Source: Streptosporangium pseudovulgare (lineage in GTDB: Bacteria > Actinomycetota > Actinomycetes > Streptosporangiales > Streptosporangiaceae). From it: a stretch of DNA of 64,000 nucleotides. Below the pieces are notes generated by a model. It made no database searches and was not told the DNA's origin. It saw nothing but the letters and a program-made list of their open reading frames with translations. A program made the position numbers and the translations under genes. This document shows positions 33,466-41,145 of this stretch, one piece after another (the stretch's first letter is position 1; each line of letters starts with the position of its first letter). Location of the stretch: assembly GCF_014648055.1 (NCBI RefSeq), contig NZ_BMQJ01000003.1, positions 186,001 to 250,000 on the forward strand, read 5' to 3'.

Positions 33466-34158
33466 TCAGAAGTGGTCGAGCAGCTCCGGGAACCTCCGCA
33501 GCCGCAGCACCCGGTCGTCGTCCGGGGCGAGGTCGGCCCGCTCCAGCACCCAGGTGTTGTCGTTGGGGATGAAGACGGCGTTCATGCCCGCCTGCCGGGC
33601 CGGCAGGATGTCCGACTTCGGGGAGTTGCCGATCATCCAGGTCGTCGCGGGCGTCAGGTCGTGCTGCCGCACCAGCCTGCGGTAGACCTCCACGTCCTTC
33701 TCCGGGACGATGTGGACCTCGCGGAAGTGGTGCGCGAGCGCGGAGACCTCCAGCTTGCGCCGCTGCTCCTCCAGGTCGCCCTTGGTGAGCAGGAGCAGGT
33801 CGTGGCGGTCGCCGAGGGAGGCCAGGGTCTCCGAGACGCCCGGGATCAGCTCGACGCGGTGCTCGACGAGCGCCACCGCCAGCTCCTCGATCCGGCGGCG
33901 CTCCTCGGCGGTCGCCGGCCGCCGGTGCAGCCGTTCCAGGCACTCGCCGAGGCTGCGCAGGAAGACCTTGCTGCCGTAGCCGTGGGCGACCGCGTTCGCC
34001 GCCTCGATGTCGTCGAGGATGGCGCGGATCTCGGCCCGGTCGAGGGTCGGGTGCGCGAGCCAGCCCAGGAAGTCGTCGATGACCCGCTCGAACAGGACGT
34101 TGTTCTCCCAGAGCGTGTCGTCGGCGTCGAAGATGAGCACCTGCCCGGTGAGCCTCAT
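33466..34158 (-). CDS. HAD-superfamily hydrolase
   Basis: This 230-residue haloacid dehalogenase-type phosphatase has motif I I-F-D-A-D-D-T-L-W near residue 10 (nucleophile Asp and acid/base Asp), motif II L-L-L-T-K-G-D, and motif III/IV I-G-N-S-P-K-S-D-I. A helical cap (subfamily I) lies between residues about 20 and 95. It removes phosphate from an unknown small molecule. Transcription is toward the Nudix and ABC genes, possibly as one unit. The ATG at 34158 is preceded by GGGAGGGGAGAAGGTC. Confidence 0.85.
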   Translation of the reverse strand: MRLTGQVLIFDADDTLWENNVLFERVIDDFLGWLAHPTLDRAEIRAILDDIEAANAVAHGYGSKVFLRSLGECLERLHRRPATAEERRRIEELAVALVEHRVELIPGVSETLASLGDRHDLLLLTKGDLEEQRRKLEVSALAHHFREVHIVPEKDVEVYRRLVRQHDLTPATTWMIGNSPKSDILPARQAGMNAVFIPNDNTWVLERADLAPDDDRVLRLRRFPELLDHF

Positions 34159-34571
34159 GACCTTCTCCCCTCCCGAGGTCGCTGCCCGCCGGAGGCTATC
34201 AGCCGGTGGGTGCGGGACTCATGTCCATTTCCGCGGTCCGTTTCCGCCCGTCCCGGCGCACACCGCCGTCGCCGTCGGTGGAACGTTCCCACCCGCCCCG
34301 CGGTGCGCCTCCGCCGCTCCGCCGCACCTCCGCCGCACCTCCGCGACGGCCGCCCTACGGCCCTGGAGTGCAGGTTCGGGCTGGAAAAGTGAGCATTGAT
34401 CATGATTTGAAAAATCTGTGGAAATGTTGCGGAACTGTTTCGGGTGAGGCTGATGTGGTCTAGGCTCCATCGGTTATGTGGGGGGAAACATCCGGTTTGG
34501 TGCTTCATCGCCGGGCTCGGGTGCCCGCCCGCCCTCTCACAGGCTTGTGGTCCGGGACCGAATGGAGTGAC
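34159..34571. other. 413-bp divergent promoter region
   Basis: There is no gene here. Bases about 34385-34470 are markedly AT-rich and hold the promoter of the PNPOx-flavohemoglobin operon (see 34438). An imperfect FNR-like TTGAT-N4-ATTTGA sits at 34396-34410, a weak match only. The GC-rich left part serves the HAD gene. Confidence 0.5.
34438..34466 (+). promoter_or_regulatory. Promoter of the PNPOx-flavohemoglobin operon
   Basis: TTTCGG (34438-34443), a 17-bp spacer and TAGGCT (34461-34466) give a plausible sigma-70-like promoter about 105 bp before the GTG at 34572. It is embedded in the AT-rich island that is unusual for this genome. Confidence 0.42.
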
Positions 34572-35249
34572 GTGACGACCCAGCATGTGCCGTACGGCGG
34601 TCTGGACGATGGCGAGGGCCTGCCCGGCTCCCGCGGGGAGCACATCCTTCAGAAACTCTTCGACACCAGGGAGCGGGCGGAGCGGTTCTACGGCCGTCAG
34701 GTGGTCGACCACCTGACGCCCCAGATGCGCGAGTTCGTGGCCCGACAGCAGATGGCGTTCGTGGGCACCGCGGACGCCGCCGGAAACTGTGACACGACGT
34801 TCCGCTCGGGCCCGCCCGGGTTCGTGCGCGTGCTGGACGACAACCGGATGGTCTACCCGGAGTTCCGGGGCAACGGCGTGCTCGCCAGCATGGGGAACAT
34901 CCTGGAGAACCCGCACATCAGCCTGCTGTTCGTCGACTTCTTCGAGGACCTGGTGGGCCTGCACGTCAACGGCACGGCGAGCATCATGACCGCCTACGAC
35001 GCCTCCCGCCGCTACGGGCTCAACGACGAGGACCAGACCGCGCCGGGCAGGAAGGCCGAGCGCTGGATCATGATCGAGGTCGAGGAGGCCTACATCCACT
35101 GCTCCAAGCACATCCCGCTGCTGGTCAGGCAGGACCGCCGGGAGCGCGTCACGGAAGGACGCAGGCCCGCGGGTGACGACTACTTCGGCGTCGGGCGGAT
35201 GAGGGGTGTGGGACTGAGCCGGCACGAGGCGGGGAAACCGGTTGGGTGA
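34572..35249 (+). CDS. Pyridoxamine 5'-phosphate oxidase-fold protein
   Basis: This protein of about 225 residues has the split-barrel PNPOx fold: R-Q-Q-M-A-F-V-G-T-A-D-A-A-G-N-C-D, F-R-S-G-P-P-G-F-V, Y-P-E-F-R-G-N-G, S-M-G-N-I-L-E-N-P-H-I-S-L-L-F-V-D and a C-terminal H-C-S-K-H-I-P. This subgroup binds FMN or F420/heme and is often linked to flavohemoglobin. The GTG start at 34572 has TGGAG 5 bp before it; an ATG at 34476 would add a tail without family support. The flavohemoglobin gene begins 4 bp after its stop, so the two form an operon. Confidence 0.8.
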   Translation: MTTQHVPYGGLDDGEGLPGSRGEHILQKLFDTRERAERFYGRQVVDHLTPQMREFVARQQMAFVGTADAAGNCDTTFRSGPPGFVRVLDDNRMVYPEFRGNGVLASMGNILENPHISLLFVDFFEDLVGLHVNGTASIMTAYDASRRYGLNDEDQTAPGRKAERWIMIEVEEAYIHCSKHIPLLVRQDRRERVTEGRRPAGDDYFGVGRMRGVGLSRHEAGKPVG

Positions 35250-35253
35250 CGCC

Positions 35254-36381
35254 ATGACACTCGACATCCGGCTCATCAGGGAAAGCTGGGCGCTCGTCGA
35301 ACCGGTGGCCGACCAGGTGACCCTGGACTTCTACAGCAGGCTCTTCGCCGAGAACCCCCGCATCCGCGAGCTGTTCCCGCCCGCGATGGACCTTCAGCGC
35401 GACCGCCTCTTCGGTGCGCTGACGCAGGTGGTGCTCAACCTGGAGGACACCGAGGGGGTGCGGGAGTATCTCGGCCAGCTCGCCCGCGACCACCGCAAAT
35501 ACGGGGTCCGGCCCGAGCACTACCCGGCGCTCGGGCACTGCCTGATCGCGGCGATGCGGGCGGGCTCCCGCGGCGCCTGGCAGTCCGCCTACGACCAGGC
35601 CTGGTCGGCCGCCTACGACTTCATCGCCGAGGTGATGATCCAGGCGGCCGACCAGGACGCGGCCACCGCCCCGCCCGCCTGGATCGGCACGGTGGTCGGG
35701 CACGAGATGCGCACCCCCGACGTCGCCGTCCTCACCGTCGAGCCCAACCACCCGTACCCGTTCCGGGCGGGCCAGTACACCACCGTGCAGACCGCGCTGT
35801 GGCCCCGGGTGTGGCGCGCGTACTCGATCGCGAACGCCCCCCGCCACGACAACAGGATCGTCCTGCACGTGCGGGCCATCCCCGGCGGGTGGGTCAGCAC
35901 GGCGCTGGTCAAGCACACCCGCCCGGGGGACACCATCCTGCTGGGCCCGCCCAGGGGCACCCTGTCGCTGGAACAGGCCACCACCTCCCACCTGGTCTTC
36001 ATCGCCGGGGGCACGGGCCTCGCGCCGCTCAAGGCGCTCATCGAGGAGTCGGTGTGGATGCCCGAGCGCCCCGCCATCGACCTCTTCTACGGCGTGCGCC
36101 GCGCCGCCGACGCCTACGACACCGAGGCCCTGAACAACCTGCGCATGCAGCACCGGCGCCTGCGGATCGTGCAGGCGGTCTCCGACGAGCCCGGACCGGG
36201 GTACGGCCAGACCGCCATCGACGCCCTGGAGTACCACCGGATCATCCCGTCCGGAGACGTCTTCGTGTGCGGGTCGCAGGAGATGGTGCGGGCGACCTCG
36301 GACCGGCTGGTCCGTCTCGGCGTCCCGGCCGGGCGCATCCACACCGAGTACACCCCGGACACGCCGGTCCCCGTGGGCTGA
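35254..36381 (+). CDS. Flavohemoprotein (NO dioxygenase)
   Basis: This 375-residue fusion combines a globin domain (residues 1 to about 145; proximal His89 in V-R-P-E-H-Y-P-A-L-G), a FAD-binding ferredoxin-reductase domain (R-A-Y-S-I-A-N) and an NAD-binding domain (A-G-G-T-G-L-A-P-L-K). The C-terminal G-S-Q-E-M replaces the more usual C-G-P. Such enzymes convert NO to nitrate using NAD(P)H and oxygen. The ATG at 35254 follows a short gap after the PNPOx gene (TTG at 35242 would overlap it). The operon likely protects against nitrosative stress. Confidence 0.9.
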   Translation: MTLDIRLIRESWALVEPVADQVTLDFYSRLFAENPRIRELFPPAMDLQRDRLFGALTQVVLNLEDTEGVREYLGQLARDHRKYGVRPEHYPALGHCLIAAMRAGSRGAWQSAYDQAWSAAYDFIAEVMIQAADQDAATAPPAWIGTVVGHEMRTPDVAVLTVEPNHPYPFRAGQYTTVQTALWPRVWRAYSIANAPRHDNRIVLHVRAIPGGWVSTALVKHTRPGDTILLGPPRGTLSLEQATTSHLVFIAGGTGLAPLKALIEESVWMPERPAIDLFYGVRRAADAYDTEALNNLRMQHRRLRIVQAVSDEPGPGYGQTAIDALEYHRIIPSGDVFVCGSQEMVRATSDRLVRLGVPAGRIHTEYTPDTPVPVG

Positions 36382-36426
36382 CGGCACCGGACGCCGCCCG
36401 CGGGCGGGCGGCGTCCGGTGCCGTCA
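36379..36426. terminator. Stop-to-stop bidirectional terminator
   Basis: A perfect 22-bp inverted repeat with a 4-nt loop begins with the TGA of the flavohemoprotein gene and ends with the TGA (TCA) of the convergent MBL gene, so both stop codons form the base of the stem. It is an efficient, compact shared terminator. Confidence 0.8.
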
Positions 36427-37224
36427 GCCCGGCCGGTCCAGGGCGGTCAGCGTGGTGTCCTCGGGGTAGGGCGAGCGCCGTACGGCCTCCTCGCGGCTCA
36501 TCCGGCCCGCGGCCACCTCCCGGCAGAGCCCGGCGACCGCCTCGATCTCGGCGTGCTGGGCGGTGACGAACGCCCGGTCCACCGGATCGCCGTGCCCCGG
36601 CACCACGACGGCGTCCCCGGCGAGGCCGAGCAGCCCGCCGAGGGTGTCCGGCCACTCCAGGGGGAAGGCGTCGGCGTAGGCCGGCGGCGCGCCGTTCTCC
36701 ACCAGGTCACCGGCGAACACCACGCCGGCGTCCGGCACCGCGATCACCAGATCGCACCGCGAGTGCCCGCGTCCCAGGTGCGACAGGACGGCGCGACGGC
36801 CGCCGGCCGTCACCTCGGCCCGGTCGGTCACCAGGCGGTCCGGCAGCACGATCTCCGTCTTCTCGATGTCGGCGGCCACGTCGGGCCGGCCCTGCTCGCG
36901 GTAGCGCCGCGCCCACGCCTCCTTCGTCTCGGCGCCGTCGGCGACCAGGTCGGCGTGGCAGTCCTCGTGGGCCCAGACGGGGCACGAGAGGAACGGCCGG
37001 GTGCCGAAGGAGTGGTCGAAGTGGGCGTGGGTGAGCACCACGGTCCACGGGTCGCGGGTGATCCGGCGCACCTCCGCGGCCAGCTCGGCGCCCTGCCGCT
37101 CGTCGCCCCGGGTGTCGACCACCAGGCAGCCGCCGTCGCCCAGGACAAGCCCCACCGACAGGTCCAGCTCGGCGTACCGGCGCACCAGCACCCGGTCCGC
37201 CACTTCGATCCAGCGTCCTTCCAT
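36424..37224 (-). CDS. Metallo-beta-lactamase-fold hydrolase
   Basis: This 266-residue MBL-fold protein has the metal motif T-H-A-H-F-D-H-S near residue 65, L-G-R-G-H-S (third His region), A-G-D-L and P-G-H-G-D-P. These positions correspond to the two-zinc site shared by glyoxalase II and related hydrolases. It is cytoplasmic (no signal). The substrate is unknown; most such proteins hydrolyse thioesters, lactones or phosphodiesters. The ATG at 37224 begins M-E-G-R-W-I-E-V. It converges on the flavohemoprotein gene. Confidence 0.85.
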   Translation of the reverse strand: MEGRWIEVADRVLVRRYAELDLSVGLVLGDGGCLVVDTRGDERQGAELAAEVRRITRDPWTVVLTHAHFDHSFGTRPFLSCPVWAHEDCHADLVADGAETKEAWARRYREQGRPDVAADIEKTEIVLPDRLVTDRAEVTAGGRRAVLSHLGRGHSRCDLVIAVPDAGVVFAGDLVENGAPPAYADAFPLEWPDTLGGLLGLAGDAVVVPGHGDPVDRAFVTAQHAEIEAVAGLCREVAAGRMSREEAVRRSPYPEDTTLTALDRPG

Positions 37225-37236
37225 GGAGGGATTATC

Positions 37237-37310
37237 CTCCGGACCGGACCCGGCGGCGCACTTCCGGACCGGACCCGGCGGCGCACTTCCGGACCGGACT
37301 CGGCTGCGCG
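37237..37310. repeat. Three tandem 25-bp units
   Basis: A 25-bp unit beginning CTTCCGGACCGGACCCGG is repeated three times (37237-37260, 37261-37285, 37286-37310), with only a few mismatches in the third. It lies just upstream of the MBL gene in a 124-bp gap. The tandem arrangement without spacers excludes CRISPR. Confidence 0.65.
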
Positions 37311-37348
37311 CTCCGGAACCCGCGGCGTCGTCGGGTGAGGACGCGGTG

Positions 37349-38242
37349 TCAGGCGAGGACGCGGCCGACCATCCTGGCGTACATCCGGCCCGGGCTGGGC
37401 ACCGACGCCTCGTGGAGGAAGCCCGGAAGCATCGGCAGGTTCACCGCGAAGGGCTGCAGGCGCTCGTACAGGGCCTCGGCGCACGCGGGACGCCGCTCGG
37501 GGTCCTTGGCCAGGAGCTCGGCCAGCAGGGCGTTCAGCGCGGCGGGCACGCCGGGCACGTCCGGCGGCAGCTCGTTGACCTGCCGCTCGAACACGGCGTA
37601 CTCGGTGACGCCGGTGAACAGCTGCCGCCCGGTCAGCATCTCGTGGATCACGCAGCCCAGGGCGTACAGGTCGCTGCGCGGCCCGGACAGGCCGCGCTGG
37701 ATCTGCTCGGGGGCCATGTAGGCCGGGGTGCCGAGGATCTGGCCGATCCGGGTGAACTGCGACGAGCCCGACTCGCGGACCATGGCGAGGCCGAAGTCGA
37801 GGACCTTGACGCTGCCGTCCGGGCAGAGCATCAGGTTGGTGGGCTTCAGGTCGCGGTGGTAGATCGACAGGGCGTGGGCGGCCGCCAGCACCGCGCAGGA
37901 CTGGGCGGCGATCGCGGCGGCCCACGGCACCGGGAGCGGGCCGTGCTCGCTGACCAGGTCGGCGACGGTCACCCCCTCGATGAACTGCATCACCTGGAAC
38001 AGCCGCTGGTCGAAGGTGCCGAAGTCGTACAGGACCGGGGCGCCGGGGTGCTCCAGCTTCGCCAGGATGCGCGCCTCCCGCAGGAAACGCCGGGTCAGCT
38101 CCTCGTCCGGGCCGGTGAGGAAGCGCAGGATCTTGACGGCGACCCGGCGGTCGAGATGCTTGTCGTGGCCGCCGTAGACGGCGCCCATGCCGCCCTGCCC
38201 CAGGGGAAGGTCGTCGAGTACGTACCGGTCACCGATGACCAT
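37349..38242 (-). CDS. Soluble serine/threonine protein kinase
   Basis: This 297-residue Hanks-type kinase consists of the catalytic domain only. The glycine loop G-Q-G-G-M-G-A-V-Y is at 16-24, the ATP-binding Lys in V-A-V-K near residue 37, the catalytic H-R-D-L-K-P-T-N, D-F-G-L-A and the A-P-E-Q motif. No membrane segment or PASTA domain follows, unlike PknB-type kinases, so it acts in the cytoplasm. The ATG at 38242 is preceded by GGGAGGGTCGG. It lies 28 bp downstream of the methyltransferase gene in the same operon, and a PP2C phosphatase gene is divergent from that operon. Confidence 0.87.
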   Translation of the reverse strand: MVIGDRYVLDDLPLGQGGMGAVYGGHDKHLDRRVAVKILRFLTGPDEELTRRFLREARILAKLEHPGAPVLYDFGTFDQRLFQVMQFIEGVTVADLVSEHGPLPVPWAAAIAAQSCAVLAAAHALSIYHRDLKPTNLMLCPDGSVKVLDFGLAMVRESGSSQFTRIGQILGTPAYMAPEQIQRGLSGPRSDLYALGCVIHEMLTGRQLFTGVTEYAVFERQVNELPPDVPGVPAALNALLAELLAKDPERRPACAEALYERLQPFAVNLPMLPGFLHEASVPSPGRMYARMVGRVLA

Positions 38243-38270
38243 CCGACCCTCCCGAGGACTCCCAGGGACA

Positions 38271-40175
38271 TCACACCCCTTGGTCGCACGGCCGGAGATG
38301 ACCGTCAACCAGTCCGTCAAAGCCTAGCCGGATCAGCGTTTCCCCCAGCGCGGTCGTCTCACGCACCCGGTCCTCCAGCGCGAACAGCTCCCGGAACGCC
38401 GCGCCGTAGCGCCGCTGGTCGGCGAGGGGGAGCACCGGCACCCGGGCCCGCCGTACGTCCAGCCGGCTGAAGCCGGGATGTGACCTGTTCGTGTCGGCCG
38501 AGCGGATGAAGCCCGCCACGAAGTCGGGGTCGAGCCGCTCGGGGTCCACCCGGTAGAGCGTGAGCTGCGGCCCCAGCGCCGCGCCGCCCCGCGTCATCAC
38601 CCGGACCGCGCCCAGGACGCTCGTCACGATGTCCCCGGGCCTGATCATGACCAGGTCCGGGTCGAGGGTGGTCCCGCCGGTGGGGGCGGAGCCCACGGCC
38701 GTGTCGCCGGCCGTCAGGACCGGTAGAGGGCCCTCGTCGGCCGGCATCCTGGCCGGGGCCTGCAGGATCGTGACCAGCCCCGCCTTGGCCAGCTCCCCGA
38801 CGGTGGTGGCCGGCAGGTCCTGCCGTTCGGCGAGCACCTCCAGCGCCGGGGGCGCGTCCGGCAGCGTGGCCGACGCGCCGCGGAAGCGGTCCAGCGCGTC
38901 GGTGAAGTCCCGCAGGAAGTCCGGCCCGCCCTGCTGGGGGCGGCGCCGGGTCGGGCTGACGTCCACCTCCTCGTCGAGCAGGTCGATGATCCGCACGCTG
39001 CGGCCGTCGCCCGGCGGCTCCGCCTCCGGGTCCCGCAGGTGGGCCCGCCAGGCGGGCTCCACGACCGACAGGTCCTCGGAGGCGTCGAGGAGCAGGAGCC
39101 TCGACGGGGGCCGCCCGCCGTCCGGGCGGCGCAGCAGCCACAGGTCCGGCCCGGCCGCGCCCAGCGTCACCACGGCCCGCAGCGCGCCGGCGCGCAGCAG
39201 GTTGGCCCGGATCCGCCGGCCGGGGCGGCGGGACGCCGCGGCCGGCGGCATCAGGATCGCCACGGGCCCGCCCGGCCTCACATGGGCCAGGCAGTGCTGC
39301 ACCCAGGCCAGCTCGCCCTCCCCGCGGGGCGGCAGGCCGTACTCCCAGCGGGGGTCGCCGGTCAGCTCGCCGTATCCCCAGGCGCGCTCGTTGAACGGAG
39401 GGTCGCAGACCACCGCGTCGGCCTGCCTGCCGGCCAGGCCGTCCTCCCGCAGGGAGTCGCCGGCCACGATCCGGGCGTCGGCGCCGCGCAGCAGCAGCCG
39501 GACGGCGGAGACCAGGGCGTTCGTCGCGTCGGCCTCCTGGCCGAGCGCGGAGCCGGCACGCAGCAGGAGGGTCCCGACGCCGCAGGCCGGGTCCAGGACC
39601 GTGCCCCGTCCCGCCAGCCGCCACATCAGGTCGGCCACGTCGTCCCGGGTGACCGCGAGCCGGCGGGAGTGGGCCTCGGCGTAGCGCTCGCACAGGAACT
39701 CGAACGTGGCGAGCGGGCCGCGTTCGGCGGCCAGCTCCGCGACCAGACCGAGAAGGCCGGGGTCGTCGGGTGGGGCGATCGGGGCGCCGGGGAGATCGGC
39801 CGTGGCGGCGGCCACGGCGTCCGCCGTCCGCGTGCCGCGTCCCGGCCAGGCGCCCGGCTCGCGCCGCAGGAACAGCAGGAAGGCGCCGACCCGGCCCACC
39901 AGCTCACCCAGGCGCAGGTCGTCGGCCGAGGTCCGCAGCCGCTGCCACACCAGGTCGCCGAGGGAGACCTCGAACGGCTTGCCGTTGCGGCGCAGCCACG
40001 CGGCGACCTCCGGCAACGAGAAAAGTGGGCTGGAGGTGGTTCCGGCGACCGGACGGGGGAAGTCGTCGTGGCGGCGGCGCCAGTTGCTGACCGCGGCACG
40101 GCCGACGGAGGCGAGCCGGGCGATGTCGCCCGCGTTCACCGTGATGTCCTGGCTCTCCTCCATGCCGAACAACAT
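38271..40175 (-). CDS. N6-adenine DNA methyltransferase with HTH and specificity-like domain
   Basis: This 634-residue protein begins with an AlpA/MerR-like helix-turn-helix (G-D-I-A-R-L-A-S-V-G-R-A-A-V-S-N-W-R-R-R, residues about 17-36). The HsdM-type core follows: motif I V-L-D-P-A-C-G-V-G-T (192-201) and motif IV V-V-C-D-P-P-F (255-261). The last ~200 residues resemble an HsdS target-recognition domain: P-G-D-I-V-T-S, F-I-R-S, V-P-V-L-P-L-A-D-Q-R-R plus a helical tail. It therefore looks like an M-S fusion with no nuclease domain and no R gene next to it. No clear Shine-Dalgarno precedes the ATG at 40175 (or 40163). Its operon partner is a Ser/Thr kinase. Confidence 0.85.
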   Translation of the reverse strand: MLFGMEESQDITVNAGDIARLASVGRAAVSNWRRRHDDFPRPVAGTTSSPLFSLPEVAAWLRRNGKPFEVSLGDLVWQRLRTSADDLRLGELVGRVGAFLLFLRREPGAWPGRGTRTADAVAAATADLPGAPIAPPDDPGLLGLVAELAAERGPLATFEFLCERYAEAHSRRLAVTRDDVADLMWRLAGRGTVLDPACGVGTLLLRAGSALGQEADATNALVSAVRLLLRGADARIVAGDSLREDGLAGRQADAVVCDPPFNERAWGYGELTGDPRWEYGLPPRGEGELAWVQHCLAHVRPGGPVAILMPPAAASRRPGRRIRANLLRAGALRAVVTLGAAGPDLWLLRRPDGGRPPSRLLLLDASEDLSVVEPAWRAHLRDPEAEPPGDGRSVRIIDLLDEEVDVSPTRRRPQQGGPDFLRDFTDALDRFRGASATLPDAPPALEVLAERQDLPATTVGELAKAGLVTILQAPARMPADEGPLPVLTAGDTAVGSAPTGGTTLDPDLVMIRPGDIVTSVLGAVRVMTRGGAALGPQLTLYRVDPERLDPDFVAGFIRSADTNRSHPGFSRLDVRRARVPVLPLADQRRYGAAFRELFALEDRVRETTALGETLIRLGFDGLVDGHLRPCDQGV

Positions 40176-40214
40176 AGTTCACGTCGCTGAAGCGGTCTAC
40201 AACATGTTTGCTTG

Positions 40215-40226
40215 TGAAGTGCTTCA
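40215..40226. promoter_or_regulatory. Dyad in the methylase-PP2C divergent promoter
   Basis: TGAAG-TG-CTTCA is a 12-bp dyad in the 71-bp gap between the divergent methyltransferase and phosphatase genes. The gap is AT-rich for this genome. It is a candidate operator serving both genes, possibly for the HTH of the methyltransferase itself (inference). Confidence 0.4.
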
Positions 40227-40246
40227 ACCAATGCTTTACTGCCTTC

Positions 40247-41044
40247 ATGGCACTCAACCAAGCGTTGGCGCTGCGCTACGCCGCTCGATCCGATGTCGGC
40301 GTCCGCCGCGAGGCGAACGAGGATTCCGGATACGCGAGCGCTCGCCTACTCGCCATCGCCGACGGCATGGGCGGTCACGCGGGCGGCGAGGTGGCCAGCT
40401 CCCTGGCGGTCAGGGCCATGGCGGCGCTGGACGAGAGACTCCCGGCCGGCGGCGTCGACCTCGTGGCGGCGCTCAAGAGCACGGCCACCGAGGTCAACCA
40501 CACGCTGCACGACATGAGCGAGCAGGATCCCACACTGCGCGGGATGGGCACCACCCTCACCGCCATGCTCTGGGACGGCCCCAACTTCGCCCTCGCCCAC
40601 GTCGGCGACTCCCGCGCCTACATGCTGCGCGACAGCGCCCTCTACCAGATCACCCACGACCACACCCTGGTCCAGTCGCTGGTGGACGAGGGCCGCATCA
40701 CCGAGGAGCAGGCCGCCGAGCACCCGCGCCGGTCCATGGTGCTGCGGGTCCTGGAGGGCACCGGAGACGGCGAGCTGGACCTGTCGCTGCGCGAAGCCCA
40801 GCCCGGTGACCGCTACCTGCTGTGCTCCGACGGCCTGACCGGCGTGGTCGGCCCGGAGACCCTGTTCAACACGCTGACCGAGATCGACGACCCGGCCGAG
40901 GTCGTACGGTGGCTCATCGACCTGGCCAACCGGGGCGGCGGCCCCGACAACATCACCTGCATCGTGGCCGACTACGGCCAGCACCCGCCGTCGGCCGACC
41001 GGTTCGTGGTGGGCGCCGCCGCCGAGGGACGGCTCACCCACTGA
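40247..41044 (+). CDS. PP2C-family protein phosphatase
   Basis: This 265-residue PP2C (PstP/PPM-type) enzyme has all metal-site motifs: N-E-D-S, A-D-G-M-G-G-H-A-G-G-E, G-M-G-T-T-L-T, H-V-G-D-S-R-A-Y, L-C-S-D-G-L-T-G and G-P-D-N-I-T-C. There is no membrane anchor. It removes phosphate from Ser/Thr residues and is positioned to counter the kinase encoded by the divergent methylase-kinase operon. The ATG at 40247 begins M-A-L-N-Q-A-L; an in-frame TTG at 40208 is less likely. A paralogue lies 2 kb away on the other side of purC. Confidence 0.87.
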   Translation: MALNQALALRYAARSDVGVRREANEDSGYASARLLAIADGMGGHAGGEVASSLAVRAMAALDERLPAGGVDLVAALKSTATEVNHTLHDMSEQDPTLRGMGTTLTAMLWDGPNFALAHVGDSRAYMLRDSALYQITHDHTLVQSLVDEGRITEEQAAEHPRRSMVLRVLEGTGDGELDLSLREAQPGDRYLLCSDGLTGVVGPETLFNTLTEIDDPAEVVRWLIDLANRGGGPDNITCIVADYGQHPPSADRFVVGAAAEGRLTH

Positions 41045-41064
41045 CCGCCGCGGGCTCCGCTGCG

Positions 41065-41087
41065 GGCCCCGCCGCGGCGGCGGGGCC
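41065..41087. terminator. Bidirectional GC hairpin between convergent PP2C and purC genes
   Basis: GGCCCCGCCG and its complement face each other with a 3-nt loop between the convergent phosphatase (ending 41044) and purC (ending 41146) genes. There is no T-run. Function is assigned from position. Confidence 0.45.
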
Positions 41088-41145
41088 GCGCCGCGGTCGC
41101 TTCACGACCACGCGGCGCCCGGGACCGGCCCGCCGGGCCCGCGCG

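Noticed and set aside
37237..37310. CRISPR-like direct repeats
   Set aside because: The three units are directly tandem with no spacers, and no cas genes are in the window.
37349..40175. Classical BREX/Pgl system
   Set aside because: Only a methyltransferase and a small kinase are present. PglY/PglZ-like ATPase and phosphatase genes and BrxL are absent, and the kinase lacks PglW features, so the known name should not be used.
38271..40175. Complete type I restriction-modification system
   Set aside because: No HsdR helicase/nuclease gene is nearby; the protein is an M-S-like fusion without restriction subunit.
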